Origin: Methyloceanibacter stevinii
GTDB taxonomy: Bacteria > Pseudomonadota > Alphaproteobacteria > Rhizobiales > Methyloligellaceae
Assembly: GCF_001723355.1 (NCBI RefSeq)
Contig: NZ_LPWE01000010.1
Location: 496,001 to 560,000 of the forward strand
Length of the DNA: 64,000 bases
Reading direction: 5' to 3'
Shown: positions 17,629 to 28,436 of the stretch, in pieces
Numbering within the stretch: the stretch's first letter is position 1
Layout of the letters: the number at the start of each line of letters is the position of its first letter
Made by a program: the position numbers and the translations under genes
Notes under the pieces: generated by a model
The model's input: the letters and a program-made list of their open reading frames with translations, nothing else
Told to the model about the DNA's origin: nothing
The model's database searches: none

Positions 17629-19044
17629 ATGGGATCGCACTGCATTCCGGTGATCATGTGTGGCGGGGCCGGAACCCGTGTCTGGCCCGAATCGCGCGAG
17701 ACTTTGCCTAAGCAGTTCATCACGCTGGTGGGTGACCAATCCACCTTCCAGCGGATCATCTCGATGATCTCCGACCCGGCCGTGTTCGACCAGCCAGTTG
17801 TGATCACCAATCGCGACTACCGGTTCTTCGTTGCCGAGCAGCTGGCGGAGCTCGGTGTGGCGGCTACCATCGTGCTTGAACCGGAGCGGCGCGATTCCGG
17901 CCCTGCGGTCGCGGCTGCTGCGGAACTCGCCGCCAAGGCCGGCCCCGACACCGTCGTCGCCATGTTTGCGGCGGACCACATCTACGAGAAGCCCGCCGAG
18001 TTCATAGGCAATTGCAAGGCGGCCATTCAGACCGCCGTTAAGGGCAATATCGTTAGCTTCGGTATCAAGCCCACACATCCTGCCACCAATTTCGGATATA
18101 TCCGGCCCGGCGCTCCCATCGAGGGGACCGCGGCGCGCAAGATCGAGGCTTTCGTCGAGAAGCCGGACGCCGAAACGGCCGAGCGCTATATCGCCGAAGG
18201 CTACCTGTGGAATTCCGGTAATTTTGTCTTTCCGGCTGAGATGATGCGTGCCGAGATTGAGCGCTTCGAACCGGAGATGGCCGTCGCGGTGGCCGAAGCC
18301 GTGGCAACAGCCGAGACGGATCTAGATTTCCTGGTGTTGGGCGAGAAAAGCTTCGGACGGGCCACTAAGAAATCCATCGACTACGCCGTGATGGAGCGGA
18401 CAGACCGCTCCGCCGTCCTCGAGGCCGACATGGGTTGGAACGACCTTGGCACTTGGAGCTCTGCTTTGAGTTTTACTGAGGCCGATGCCGCCGGGAATTC
18501 CGTTCGCGGCGACGGCATCGTGCTCAATTGCACCAACGTGCATGTGCGCTCGCCGGAGATGTTGACCGCCGTTGTGGGGCTCGATGATGTCGTGGTCGTG
18601 ACGACCGCTGATGCCGTCTTGGTACTCAATAGCAAGGAAGCCGACAAGGTGAAGTTGCTGGTCGATGATTTGCGAAAGCGGGGGCGCCGCGAGTTGGTCG
18701 AACACAAACGCGTCTATCGGCCTTGGGGCTACTACCAGGGCGTCGATCAGGGTGCGCGCCACCAGGTCAAGCGGATCCTAGTGAAGCCCGGCGCAAGCTT
18801 GTCGTTGCAGAAACATTTCCACCGCGCCGAACATTGGATAGTGGTCAAAGGCACCGCTGAAGTGACGCGGGACAACGAAGTTATCCTCGTGCACGAGAAC
18901 GAGTCGATCTACCTGCCGATCGGCTGCACGCACCGGCTTGCCAACCCCGGCAAGATCGAGCTGGAACTCATCGAGGTCCAAACCGGGAGCTATCTCGGGG
19001 AGGACGACATCATCCGGTTCGAGGATATCTACAACCGGACCTAG
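17629..19044 (+). CDS. manC: Mannose-1-phosphate guanylyltransferase / mannose-6-phosphate isomerase
   Basis: Bifunctional enzyme of 471 residues that supplies GDP-mannose. The N-terminal pyrophosphorylase domain shows MCGGAGTRVWPESRE and LPKQF near residues 10-30, FVEKPDAETAERYIAEG near 175, and LWNSGNFVFPAEMM. The C-terminal cupin-type isomerase domain shows RPWGYYQGVDQGARHQVKRI, KPGASLSLQKHFHRAEHW and RFEDIYNR. Both halves look intact, in a single frame. It is divergent from fcl with 280 bp between, which probably holds promoters for both. The GDP-mannose feeds gmd and perhaps mannosyltransferases. Confidence 0.95.
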   Translation: MGSHCIPVIMCGGAGTRVWPESRETLPKQFITLVGDQSTFQRIISMISDPAVFDQPVVITNRDYRFFVAEQLAELGVAATIVLEPERRDSGPAVAAAAELAAKAGPDTVVAMFAADHIYEKPAEFIGNCKAAIQTAVKGNIVSFGIKPTHPATNFGYIRPGAPIEGTAARKIEAFVEKPDAETAERYIAEGYLWNSGNFVFPAEMMRAEIERFEPEMAVAVAEAVATAETDLDFLVLGEKSFGRATKKSIDYAVMERTDRSAVLEADMGWNDLGTWSSALSFTEADAAGNSVRGDGIVLNCTNVHVRSPEMLTAVVGLDDVVVVTTADAVLVLNSKEADKVKLLVDDLRKRGRRELVEHKRVYRPWGYYQGVDQGARHQVKRILVKPGASLSLQKHFHRAEHWIVVKGTAEVTRDNEVILVHENESIYLPIGCTHRLANPGKIELELIEVQTGSYLGEDDIIRFEDIYNRT

Positions 19045-19057
19045 GCGGGCGGGTGAT

Positions 19058-20845
19058 CTAGTCCCTATCCCGATATTCCAGAGCGTAGTCCCAGCCGCGA
19101 TAGCGGATGAGCCGATAACCTTCGTCATGGAGCTTCTCGAGCGTGGCCAGCGTTCCGGACTTTTCCCAGGCGCTCCGCGTTGCTGTCACCCGGGTGAAAT
19201 TCGACGAGCAGGATCTTCGGGCGTAAGGCACTCTCCGCAAGACGGTCGAGCACGGCAAACTCGGCTCCCTCGATATCCATCTTCAGTACACTGATGGTAT
19301 CGATGTCCTCGCGCCGCATGAGCTCGTCGAGAGTGACGCATTCCGCGTCGAATCCGCCCTCCGTATTCTGGATATTCACGGCCGAATGGGAGACGCTATC
19401 GGCATTCGCCGGCGCGTGGAAGGTCAGCGTTTCGGTCTCGTTCCATAGGCCCCAGGGCCGAAACGCGATGCGTTCGAGCGTTTCGCTGTCAGCCTCGTAG
19501 AAATCCGCCACTGCGTTGTTGATCGGTGCGGGTTCCCCGGCCGCGACGGCGTTCTTCGTCGCTTCGAAGTGGGCGACGGCCCGCGGCGTGGGATCCAGCA
19601 CCAGGATTTTGCAGCCGAACCGCTTCGCTACTTCGACGTCGAATGAGATGTCTTCTCCGGCCCCGGCCGAGACGACCACATCGTCGGCGCCGAATCCCGC
19701 CTCGGGCAGCCACCAGCCGCCGTAATCCGTGCCCAGCCGGATGAGCGGTGCGCTCGGCGGTGCTCTGAGCGCCTTATGCCGCGCTTCCACCTGTGACAGG
19801 CTTGCGCTTCCGGCGAGGCCCGCCCGCTCCCGGACGCGGCGGATAAGCTGTCGTGGCCGGCGGGCCCAATAGGCCGCACGAGCCGCCACGCTCGGCCGTG
19901 GCGCGGGATCGAGCCCATGAGGGGCCGCCGGTCCGGATGGCCGGTCGCGCTTCCGTCTCGGATCCATGACGGCCATGAAGGCCTCGAACAGGCGCGGATC
20001 GACGAAGGCAAGTTCCGGCGTGCGCCAATCCTCGATCTTCAAGGTCTCCAGCGTGTGCTTGAATTCGGGCCGCACGCCGCAATTGCTGCCCGATCCGTCG
20101 AGGCCGATGTTGTCCACGAGGGACTGTGTCGGGCAAATGCAGACCGCGTGATGCTTGAAGTGGGTGTAGACCCAGCGGCAGGCCCAGACGTCCTTTTCGC
20201 CCCGCATGCAGGCCCGCAGCGTCGCGAGGCTGTCGGCACCGATCCAATGCGCATACGCCGCCGTCGCGCTAGGGGAGGCATTGAACGCGTCGAAGTTGGG
20301 AACGGAGAAATCGGCCTTGGACCAACGGTCGCGCCACGTGGCCCAGCCCCAGCACTGCATGCGCGGGATTGCGTAGACGTCGAAATCGTAGTCCGCCGGG
20401 ACGGGCATGACCGAGGCGGGATGCGAGTAGGCGCTGATGGAGAAGACGCCCGCATGGTTCTCGAAGCGGTCGAGCATACGGTTGAAATAGGTTAGCGTGG
20501 CCCGATCGTCACGAGATCGTCCTCGATGACGATCACCCGGCCGTGGCGCTCGACGATCTCAGTGACGCCGCCAATGATGGATTGGGCCAGTCCGATATTC
20601 TCAGGCCGCGCCTTCACGGTGACCGAGCGGAAGCCTTCGATGCCGCCCAGCAGCGTGCGAACCGCGTCCACGCCGGCGCGATCCGCGTCCGTTTTCGGGC
20701 CGTCGCTGAACACGTAGAGATCGGTCTCGGACGCGAGGGCGTTGCCGCGCAACGCGTTGAGCGTCGCCTGCGCGTGGTCTGCCCGGTTGTAGACGAAGAG
20801 CGCGACGGGGGCCGTCTCGGACGTATGGGCCGTAGCCTGGTTCAT
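19058..20845 (-). CDS. Glycosyltransferase fused to FkbM-type methyltransferase (two frameshifts)
   Basis: Repaired length 595 residues. The N-terminal part (APVALFVYNRADHAQATLNA, YVFSDGPKTDADRAGVD, VIVIEDDL, then CWGWATWRDRWSKADF) is a GT-A-like domain of the kind with a W-G-W-A-T-W motif. The C-terminal part (VVSAGAGEDISFDVEVAKRF, LVLDPTPRAVAHFEATKN, VTLDELMRREDIDTISVLKM, KMDIEGAEFAVLDRL, LLVEFHPGD) is a FkbM-family SAM methyltransferase. One base is missing near 20500 (GGGG read as GGG) and one is extra near 19163 (A read as AA). The two cancel, so 1788 bp is an integer number of codons. GAGAG lies before ATG 20845. It is last in a six-gene minus-strand operon. Likely role: adds a sugar and O-methylates it. 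Confidence 0.75.
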
Positions 20846-20934
20846 CGACAGCTCTCTTTCGGTGGCAATGCCCCGTTTTTCGCAGGTCTCTTCGCGCTTC
20901 GCCAGGGTGGAATTGGCGGGTTTTGGCATCCCGC

Positions 20935-22224
20935 CTACGGCTTGGCGCTTTGCTCCCGCGCCGCCAAGATCTCACGGTAGAAGTCCACATAGTGCTGCAC
21001 GGCCGTGGCCTGGGCGTGGCGGGTGACCGCGCGCTCCGATCTCGCGCTCATATCCGGCCCGGCCTGGTTCGCGGCCCAGGTGATCCCCTTGGCGAGATCC
21101 TCCACATCGAAGGGCTGGGCCAGGTAGCCGGTTTCCAGATGATCGATCATATCCGGCAGGCCGCCCACATCGAATCCGACGCAGGCGACCCCGCAGCAAC
21201 ACGCCTCCTTGATCGTGTTTGGCAGGTTGTCCGCCTCGGTCGGCAGCACGAACACGTCCGCGGCGCTATAGGCCGTCGCCAGCTTCTCCTCGTCCTTGAC
21301 CGTGCCGAGATAGCGGCATTCGAACCCGGCGATGGTCTGGCCGGCGGGTCCCCTCGCCCCAAGGATTGCAAACACCGTGTTGGCCGGATCGAGATACTCG
21401 GAGAGATGACCGAGCGCGGCCTTGAGATGGTGAAAGCCTTTGCGGGGGTCTCTGGTCGAGCTCAAGGCCCCGAACATGATCACACATTTGTCTTGGGGAA
21501 GGCCGAAGGCGTCGCGCGAGGCCTTCTTGTCCTTCGGCGCGTAGAGTTCCGTATCGACCGGATTGAGAATATGGCGGACGCGATAGCGCCCGAAGAGCAG
21601 GCTCGCCTTGGCGCAATCGCTGATCCACTTGCTCGGCCCGACGATGTTGAGTTCGGTGTCGCGCCAGCACCGGCGCTTGTAGTTCCAGACAAGTCGATCA
21701 AAATCGAGCCCTGACTCATGTGCCGGGCGATTGTCCGCGCGGTAGCCTTCCCGGTAGCGCTCGGGATCGTCCGGGAGTAGATAGTGCTCTGTGCCAGCGA
21801 AGCCCCAGATGTCGGGTAGCTTCCACACCACAGGCTTGTTGAGCTTAGCCAGTTCGCCGATTGAGATCGTGTCCTCGCCGATCCAATGCATCTGGATGAT
21901 ATCGACATCCATCCTGTTCAGAAATTCGGCGGTACCCATGGGTACGACATTGAATGTCCGGATTATCGGGTTGTCGGAGCGGCGGAGCTTGTTGATCAGC
22001 CAGGCGCCGCGGCGGGCGAGCAGGCACCGAAGCTGCTTCCTTGGCAGCGCAATGACGAGCGGATCGTCGGTTTCCTTGTGCACGACCACGAGACGGGACT
22101 CGATCCCTTGCGAGAGCATGGCCTGATGAGAACGCCGCGCCCCGATGGCCGCGCCGCCCATGCTGTCGGAATAGCAGAGGTGGACGACCCGCAACGGTCT
22201 GTCTGTCTCGGCGTTCTCAGGCAT
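20935..22224 (-). CDS. Glycosyltransferase family 4 (GT-B)
   Basis: Retaining GT of 429 residues. The N terminus RVVHLCYSDSMGGAAIGARR has the G-G-A-x-x-x-x-x-R-L-type acceptor loop. The C-terminal domain has IMFGALSSTRDPRKGFHHL, FECRYLGTVKDEEKLATAYS, then the E-x7-E motif in VLPTEADNLPNTIKEA and the end VGGLPDMIDHLETGYL. I start at ATG 22224, which overlaps the repaired stop of the upstream epimerase by eight bases. This shows translational coupling and supports that repair. The preceding in-frame ATG at 22269 is less likely. Sugar specificity is unknown. Confidence 0.87.
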   Translation of the reverse strand: MPENAETDRPLRVVHLCYSDSMGGAAIGARRSHQAMLSQGIESRLVVVHKETDDPLVIALPRKQLRCLLARRGAWLINKLRRSDNPIIRTFNVVPMGTAEFLNRMDVDIIQMHWIGEDTISIGELAKLNKPVVWKLPDIWGFAGTEHYLLPDDPERYREGYRADNRPAHESGLDFDRLVWNYKRRCWRDTELNIVGPSKWISDCAKASLLFGRYRVRHILNPVDTELYAPKDKKASRDAFGLPQDKCVIMFGALSSTRDPRKGFHHLKAALGHLSEYLDPANTVFAILGARGPAGQTIAGFECRYLGTVKDEEKLATAYSAADVFVLPTEADNLPNTIKEACCCGVACVGFDVGGLPDMIDHLETGYLAQPFDVEDLAKGITWAANQAGPDMSARSERAVTRHAQATAVQHYVDFYREILAAREQSAKP

Positions 22225-23139
22225 GTCCCGATGTCTCAAACCAGTCCCAGGTGCGTCGGACGCCCTCATCGAGTTCTGTGATGGGATTATACCCGATGGC
22301 GCTGCGGGCTTTTGAGATATCGCAGTAGGTATGAAGGATCTCGCCCGCGCGCACCGGCTCGTACGTCACGCTGAAATCCATACCCGTTGTCTCGCGAATG
22401 ATTTCGATCAGGGCGTCACCGATGTCGGCTTGCCGAAGCCGAGCTGATAGGTCCCGGCAGCGCTGGCCTCGATCGCGCGGACGATCCCGTCAGTGAGATC
22501 CTCGACGAAGAGATAGTCGCGGGTCTGCGTTCCGTCGCCATAGACAGTCACCGCGCCGGTCTCGCGGATATTTTTGATGAAGGCGGCGACGACTGAGCTC
22601 TTGCGGCGGGAGTTCGGCCCGTAAATGTTCGAGAAGCGCAAGCTCGCGGCCTTCAGCCCGTAGGACTGCGCGTAGGCCCAGCAATAGCCTTCGCCGGCGA
22701 GCTTCGAGGCGCCGTAAGGGGACGCAGGCTTGGCGGCGATGTCCTCGTTGATGGGTGGAGGGACCTCACCCAGAATCGCGCCGCCAGTGGATGCGTTCAC
22801 CAGGGACGGCACGTCTTCCTGGCGCATCGCTTCCAATATGTTGAAAGTGCCGGTCGTATTGATGTTGAAGTTGATCTGCGGATCCTCGATGGAGTCGATC
22901 ACGCGTGTATGCGCAGCGAGATGAACGACGGCGTCCATGCCCTTGATCGCCTTGCGCACCGCAGCGTCGTCTCGCACATCGCCTTCTACGACGTGGATGC
23001 CGTCCGTGATGGTGAGGTCGCCACTGGGGTTCGACATGTTGTCGAAGATGCGAATTTCGGCGCCGAACCGTTCTTGCAGCTTTGGCACCAGGCTCGTTCC
23101 TATAAAGCCAAGCCCGCCTGTGACTAGAACCCGTTTCAT
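22217..23139 (-). CDS. NAD-dependent sugar epimerase/dehydratase (frameshifted near 22418)
   Basis: Extended SDR protein, 307 residues after repair. MKRVLVTGGLGFIGTSLVPK binds NAD; VVHLAAHTRVIDSIEDPQ, LVNASTGGAILGE and [13 protein letters not shown] (Y-x-x-x-K) are the active-site elements; RFSNIYGPNSRRKSSVV and YGDGTQTRDYLFVEDLTDGI are typical of GalE-like epimerases. The frame stops at 22408 after GFGKPTSV. One added G near 22418 restores a normal C-terminal domain (DALIEIIRETTGMDF, AIGYNPITELDEGVRRTWDW) and a stop at 22217 that overlaps the next start. Reaction unknown; a UDP-hexose 4-epimerase is the nearest guess. Confidence 0.8.
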
Positions 23140-23176
23140 GCTGCGATCGACACCTGTCTACTGTGGTGGAATGACG

Positions 23177-24251
23177 TCATAGCCGCCGCACCCACCGTAC
23201 GAGGCGGTAGGCGGCGCGGGCGATGTAATAGCAGAGGAAGAACACGACTTCGAACACTGGCGCCAAAAGTTTCCGTACGAGCCGGAGAATGCGTCTCAGC
23301 AGCGACGCGTCCCGCGCCGCTGCTGCGGTTCCGTTCTGGATCTGTGCCGGCGTGCCCCGTTGCGGCAGGGGTTTGAGGCCGAGGGCGTGTAGATGGGACG
23401 CCACTGGCGGAGGCTGCGCCAGGCGATGGACGCGGTGTTGGCCCGGCGCGGCCCGGAAAATGCCGCCGCATGTAGTGCCAGGTGAGGGGCACGTTCTCGA
23501 TCGACCGGATCGAGGTCATGTTCTCGAGGACGGCCGGGAAGTCCTGCGGACCCTGGCGGAAGGTGAAATGGACGCCCGTTGCCGCTTGCAATTCTACCAC
23601 TTCGATCGAGGTGGCATTGGTTGCGAAGAAGCGGAAACCTTCCTTGCCGGCACGCAAGCAGAAGTCTACGTCGCCGTAATAGTGCGGGAAGGCGGCCGCG
23701 TCGTAGTTCCGGACACTGTGGAGGATCTCGACAGGGAACAGTGAGCAGCGCCCGAAGAGTGCCTGCACCTGGTATAGGCCGTCGTGCTCCGCCATGGCGG
23801 CATCGAGCTTGTCAAGATCGTTCAAAATGGGACCCGACCCCGGCGCCCAGCCGGTGGAGATCGCCTGGCCGCTGGCGGCATCAAGGGCGATCGGGGCGAC
23901 GCCTGCACGCTGGCACCGTTCGGAGGTCTCGACAAGCGCCTCGACGGTGTCTGGGTGTAGTAACGTGTCGTCATTAACGAGCAAAAAGAAGTCTCCCGGC
24001 GCGAATTCCGGCCATAGCGTGTCCAGGGCTTTGGCGACAGCGCCAGTCCACCACAGATTGCCGTCGCCTTCGATAACGCGGGCAGCCGAAAACTTTTCCG
24101 CCAGAATCAACGCGGTTCCGTCGGTGCTGCCATCATCCACGATGGTGATGGACATGGAGTCTATCGCCGTTTGCGCGAAGACGTGCTCCAGGCACATCTC
24201 CGCGAGCGCCTTTCGGTTATGGGTCGGAATGATGACGTGGACCTTCGGCAC
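23177..24251 (-). CDS. Glycosyltransferase family 2 with C-terminal membrane tail (two frameshifts)
   Basis: GT2 domain starting VPKVHVIIPTHNRKALAEM; the acidic motif is TIVDDGSTDGTALIL, then GDGNLWWTGAVAKALDTLW, metal site LLVNDDTLLHPDT, and HYYGDVDFCLRAGKEGF. It closely matches the GT2 part of the gene at 26544-28168. One base is missing near 23450 and one near 23385. Restoring them gives NTASIAWRSLRQWRPIY, as in the paralogue, and then a tail ending at 23177 with a hydrophobic helix (VFEVVFFLCYYIARAAYRLV) and basic residues, which would anchor it in the membrane. GTG 24251 is my start; ATG 24329 is possible but adds an unusual leader. Repaired length 358. Confidence 0.72.
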
Positions 24252-24437
24252 AGAGATCGGACACCCAGATGGTGGTTTGACGGCGAATTCGGCGCCTCGG
24301 CAAAGGTGCAGGCCCCAAGGGCCTTTCAACCGGTGCCGGTACGCCGCGCATTGTCTTCAGGCTGGCGCCAGGCGAGCTTGCGCTGCCTAGCAGAGCCGGG
24401 GGGTCCGTTCAATGGAGATGCCGCGCAAGGATCCAGC

Positions 24438-26399
24438 TCACTGGGCGGACGTGGCTACCCCAAGCCATTGGGCAGTCTCGAGTTTCTGTTCGATGGCATG
24501 CACGATTCTGTAGGCTGCCGCGCGCGAATAGTGCGACTGATCCGTGATGAAGAAGGACGTGCCTTCGTTCACCGCGCAGCTGTCACGGGACGGCCGGCAA
24601 AAGAGACGCAATGGATCAACCGCCTCGATCCCCTCCCTCTTGGCCAGCGTTTCGATCATATCCCGCTCCCAATCGGCGCGACCGAGTTGCTCGCCATAAT
24701 TCACCTCGAGCTTCAGGCCCGCTAGGAACGTATCCCGCTCCGCCTGCGGGATCGGATCGATTACCTCCTTAAGCTGCTCCTTAATGTTTCGGTCGGTCTC
24801 CATGCCCGGTAAGACAAGGACCATGCGATGGCCCGCATCGACCCAGCGCTGGAACGTCCGTTCATAGGCTTCACGCAGCGTGTCGCTTGGTGCGGGGTGA
24901 CGGTCCCGCGATACTTCTTTCGCCCCGATCCATCCTGATATTTCCGCCAGTGGACTGCATAGATGATGATCGCAGGTGGCGCGTCATCGATGATGCGGAG
25001 GGTCCTCTTGCGGTAAGGGTCGCACTTCTCGAACTTCAGCGCCTTCACATCGACCGGTGGACAGCTACCTGCCACGCGCCGTGCGATAGCATAGCCGTTC
25101 TTTTCCGCAAGGTCCAAGACGGCCTTGGTCAGAACGGCGGCATGGCTATCGCCGGCAAGAAAGATCGTTCCCCGTGCGTTCGGCGGCGTGCTTTGGATGA
25201 ACCCAATCGCGTCCGCACCCGTCTCGTTGAAGACGGCTGCGAGGCTTCCATATCGGTCCGCGAAGCCATTCGACGCGTAGGACATGGTCCCAAGGCCGCC
25301 CAGCAGTAGGAATGAAACCAGAATGGCGGGGACAAAGGCTGGCGTCGGTACCGACCCCATGTTCCGCGCCGGCCGCTCCACCAGGAAATACGACACGACA
25401 GATAGAACGACCGAGACCGCGATCAAACCGAGTGCGCCGAGATTCGAGGTATCGGGATGCGAGAGGTTCCAAAACGCGAACACAGGGTAGTGCCAGAGAT
25501 AAAGGGAATAGGAAGTCAACCCGACCGCCACGAATAGCCGGATGCTGAGAAAGGAGGTGACCGCGTCCCCTTCCCGCGCGAACCAGATTATAAGACACAC
25601 GCCGATCACCGGAATGAGCGTCAAGAGCGAGGGATGAGGCGTGCTGCTGTCGAACGCAAAAAGCGGCCCGACGATCATCACGACGCTAGAATCGGCAAAA
25701 TTTCCGCCCACGTGCCGCTTGCATTTCTCCCGTAAGAGAGTTCGATCCGCGCCAGGATGGCCCCGGCCAAGAGCTCCCATGCCCGCGTCGGCAGCAGGAA
25801 AAAGTTCGCATCGGAAAAGGCGGTCGATCCGTATTGCGACAGCGCTAACGAAGCCACGAACAAGACGATCAGGATCGGCAAAATCCGATCGCGTGCGCCC
25901 CGCCACAAGGCCATGAGCAGCAGCGGACACAGAATGTAGAACTGCTCCTCCAGCGCCAGCGTCCAAGTGTGTAGTAGAGGCTTCAGTTCGCTTGGTCCGG
26001 CCCAGTAGCTGTCCTCCGACCAGAACCAGAAATTGGAGGCGAAAAGAAGCGTGGAGATCGCCGAGCCGGAGAACTCCTTCAGTTGATCGGGCGCATCAGG
26101 CGCCAGGCGAAGGGGATGCATACGGCGAGGACGAGAAAAAGTGCGGGCAGAATGCGACGCGCACGTCGGTGATAGAACCTCAGGATCGAGAAGTCCTTCG
26201 CCGAGAGCTGGCGAAGGATGATCGAGGTTATCAGGTAACCGGAGATCACGAAAAAGATGTCGACCCCGAGAAATCCACCCGTGAGCATCGGCTGGCCGCG
26301 AAATGAGAAGTTCGCGTGGAAGATGACGACCGCGGCGACCGCAAGCGCGCGCAAGCCGTCGATCTCAGGCCGATACGGCAGTATTGGTTTGCTCCGCAA
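24438..26399 (-). CDS. AT3/OafA-type acyltransferase with C-terminal SGNH domain (three frameshifts)
   Basis: Membrane O-acyltransferase expected to acetylate a sugar. [20 protein letters not shown] and [17 protein letters not shown] open the ten-helix AT3 domain, with [13 protein letters not shown] and [20 protein letters not shown] following. [15 protein letters not shown] and VERPAR close it. The C-terminal SGNH domain has [17 protein letters not shown] (catalytic Ser) and [14 protein letters not shown] (Asp and His). The domains are spread over three frames; one base appears missing near 26090, 25690 and 24895. Repaired length is 654 residues, normal for the family. No ATG is near the domain start. 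TTG 26399 is my choice, 26543 the outer limit. It lies between two related GT2 genes in the minus-strand operon. Confidence 0.78.
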
Positions 26400-26543
26400 T
26401 TGGCCTATCCCGCATGTCGTCGGGCCAGGGGTTCCGTTCAAGCAGTCAGTTCCAAGACGGATTGCAGCGTCCTCGGATGAGGCGTTGAAAGGACGGTTGG
26501 TTGAATCTTCTTTCCGTCCGCCCGAGCCTTGGGCTGGGCTCAC

Positions 26544-28168
26544 CTATCTAGGGAAAGCGCGGCGCTGGAGCCTCAGTGAGGCATTGTAAAATCGAACAAC
26601 GCATACGTTCAACGTCCGAGTCAAAAACCCCAGCGCCTTGCCGACTAAGGATGCACCTTGTGACGCTGGAGCTGCGCGCGTGGCGGCCTTTTGCGGTGTG
26701 TGTGGGCCAACGACGGCATAGATCGGTCGCCAATAACGAAGACTGCGCCATGCTGTTTTCAGCGTGGCTGTCACAGCTCGATGCGGGTGGTGTCGGGATG
26801 TATAACGCCAAGTAATTACCACGTTATCGAGCGATCGTATTGAAAACAAGTTTGCTTTGACCTCTGCCAGTGTCTGAGCGCCTTGGCGAAACGCAAAATG
26901 CGAACCGGTGTTGTCGGCTCCGTGCTGGACCCGGATGCAGGTGGCGCCGGTTACAAAGAAGCGGAACTCTTGCTCCCGGGCGCGAAGGCAGAAATCGACG
27001 TCGCCGTAATATTGCGGGAACGTCTCGGCGTCATAGTTGTCGACGAAATCAAGAACCTCTGCCGGAAAGAGCGAGCATCGACCATATAGGGACTCGGCCT
27101 CAAACAGCATGCTCGGCTCGATGATTGCAGCGTATTGATGTTCGAAGTCGAGTAAGACGTGGTGTTGCCTGAGTGCAAAGCCGGTGGTCAGCGGATCGCC
27201 ACTTTCATAGTCCAGCGCAAGCGGCGCCACGCCACAGCGGCCATTGTGGACCGACTCGCGAACAAGAATGGCAACGGTCTCCGGTTGCAAGATCGAGTCA
27301 TTGTTGACTAACAGAAAAAAGTCGCCTGGCTTGAAACTCGATCGCAATGTGTCCAACGCCTTTGCAACCGCACCGGTCCACCAGAGATTGCCGTCACCCT
27401 TGATGATGTTGACCGAGGGAAACTCCGTCTCAAGCATCTGTTCAGTGCCGTCGGTGCTACCGTCTCGACGACCGTAATGGTCATCCGGTCGGCGACCGAT
27501 TGATCCAAGACCGACAGAAGGCAGGTTCGCGTTTCCTCTTTCCGATTGAATACCGGAATGATGACGTGGACTTTTGACCTTCCACCTGAGAACTGGTGAG
27601 GTTGACGCCCGTATGCGATGGAAAAAAAGTGAGAGGGTCGATCGAGAGCTTTGCTCAGTTGTCGGCTCCATGCCCGAAGCCTCTCTGGCTGACGTGCTTC
27701 CACGCCCAGGACGGCAACGAGACCCCATCCCCAGATCAGATCGGCCAAATCCTCGTAAATCTCGAAGTTGCCATCGCCCCGAGGGGCCTGATCGATCAGC
27801 AAAAAGTCGATCTGCTTTGACCAGGAACGCTCGTTGCCGCGATAGATAGGTACGCCAGCAACAACATAGCCCTGAAGTTCGTTTGCCTCGAGGGCCTCTC
27901 GAAGTTCTTCAGCATATGGACTAGTCGCTTGATCCGATGCATCCGACGCGCAGTCGACTAGATGGATGCGGCGAGCTGTTCCTCGGCAGGCGAGGGCCGC
28001 CGTTACAGTTATCTGCGGTTGCGGACGCCCCGCGACAACGATGGTCGCATCCTCAGGCAGCTGAGCGACTGCATTGTAAAGCCACCGGTCCTCTACGAGC
28101 GTCGAGGTGCCCGAAACTCGGCTCAGCGTTGGACGAATGGAATCGAAGTCTGGCAGGACCGAAGCCAT
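26544..28168 (-). CDS. Two-domain protein: SAM-methyltransferase-like domain plus glycosyltransferase family 2 (frameshifted near 27467)
   Basis: Repaired length 541 residues. Residues 1-190 (VEDRWLYNAVAQLPEDATIV, VAGRPQPQITVTAALACRG, IDFLLIDQAPRGDGNFEIYE, DLIWGWGLVAVLG) look like a Rossmann methyltransferase-type domain without a clear glycine motif. From about 195 a GT2 domain follows: SKVHVIIPVFNRKEETRTC, VVDDGSTDGTEQML after one added C near 27467, GDGNLWWTGAVAKALDTL, LLVNNDSILQPET, QYYGDVDFCLRAREQEF. The GT2 half is a paralogue of the gene at 23177-24251. ATG 28168 is chosen; 28201 would add 11 residues. It is first in the minus-strand operon and divergent from wzm by 268 bp. Confidence 0.75.
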
Positions 28169-28436
28169 CGTCGTTTCGCCAAAGTTGGTTACAGGGACCA
28201 AAAGCGCGTTCTAATGCGTCAGCTGCGCTCTAGGTGGTGCATCTCGCTAAGCTAGGCTGACTAGCAGAGCGTTAACGTGCTTTCAATGCCGCTCAGTGTC
28301 AATTGAATGGACCTTTGGATGGGTCCTGCCGGGCGCATTCTGTCAGCTTGACCTGGTGGCCTAAGCCCCGTATTCGCTTGACCGGCAGGCGCATCGCTTC
28401 GAACGGCCCGCGAATTTTGGGACTAGAGGCCTTTCC

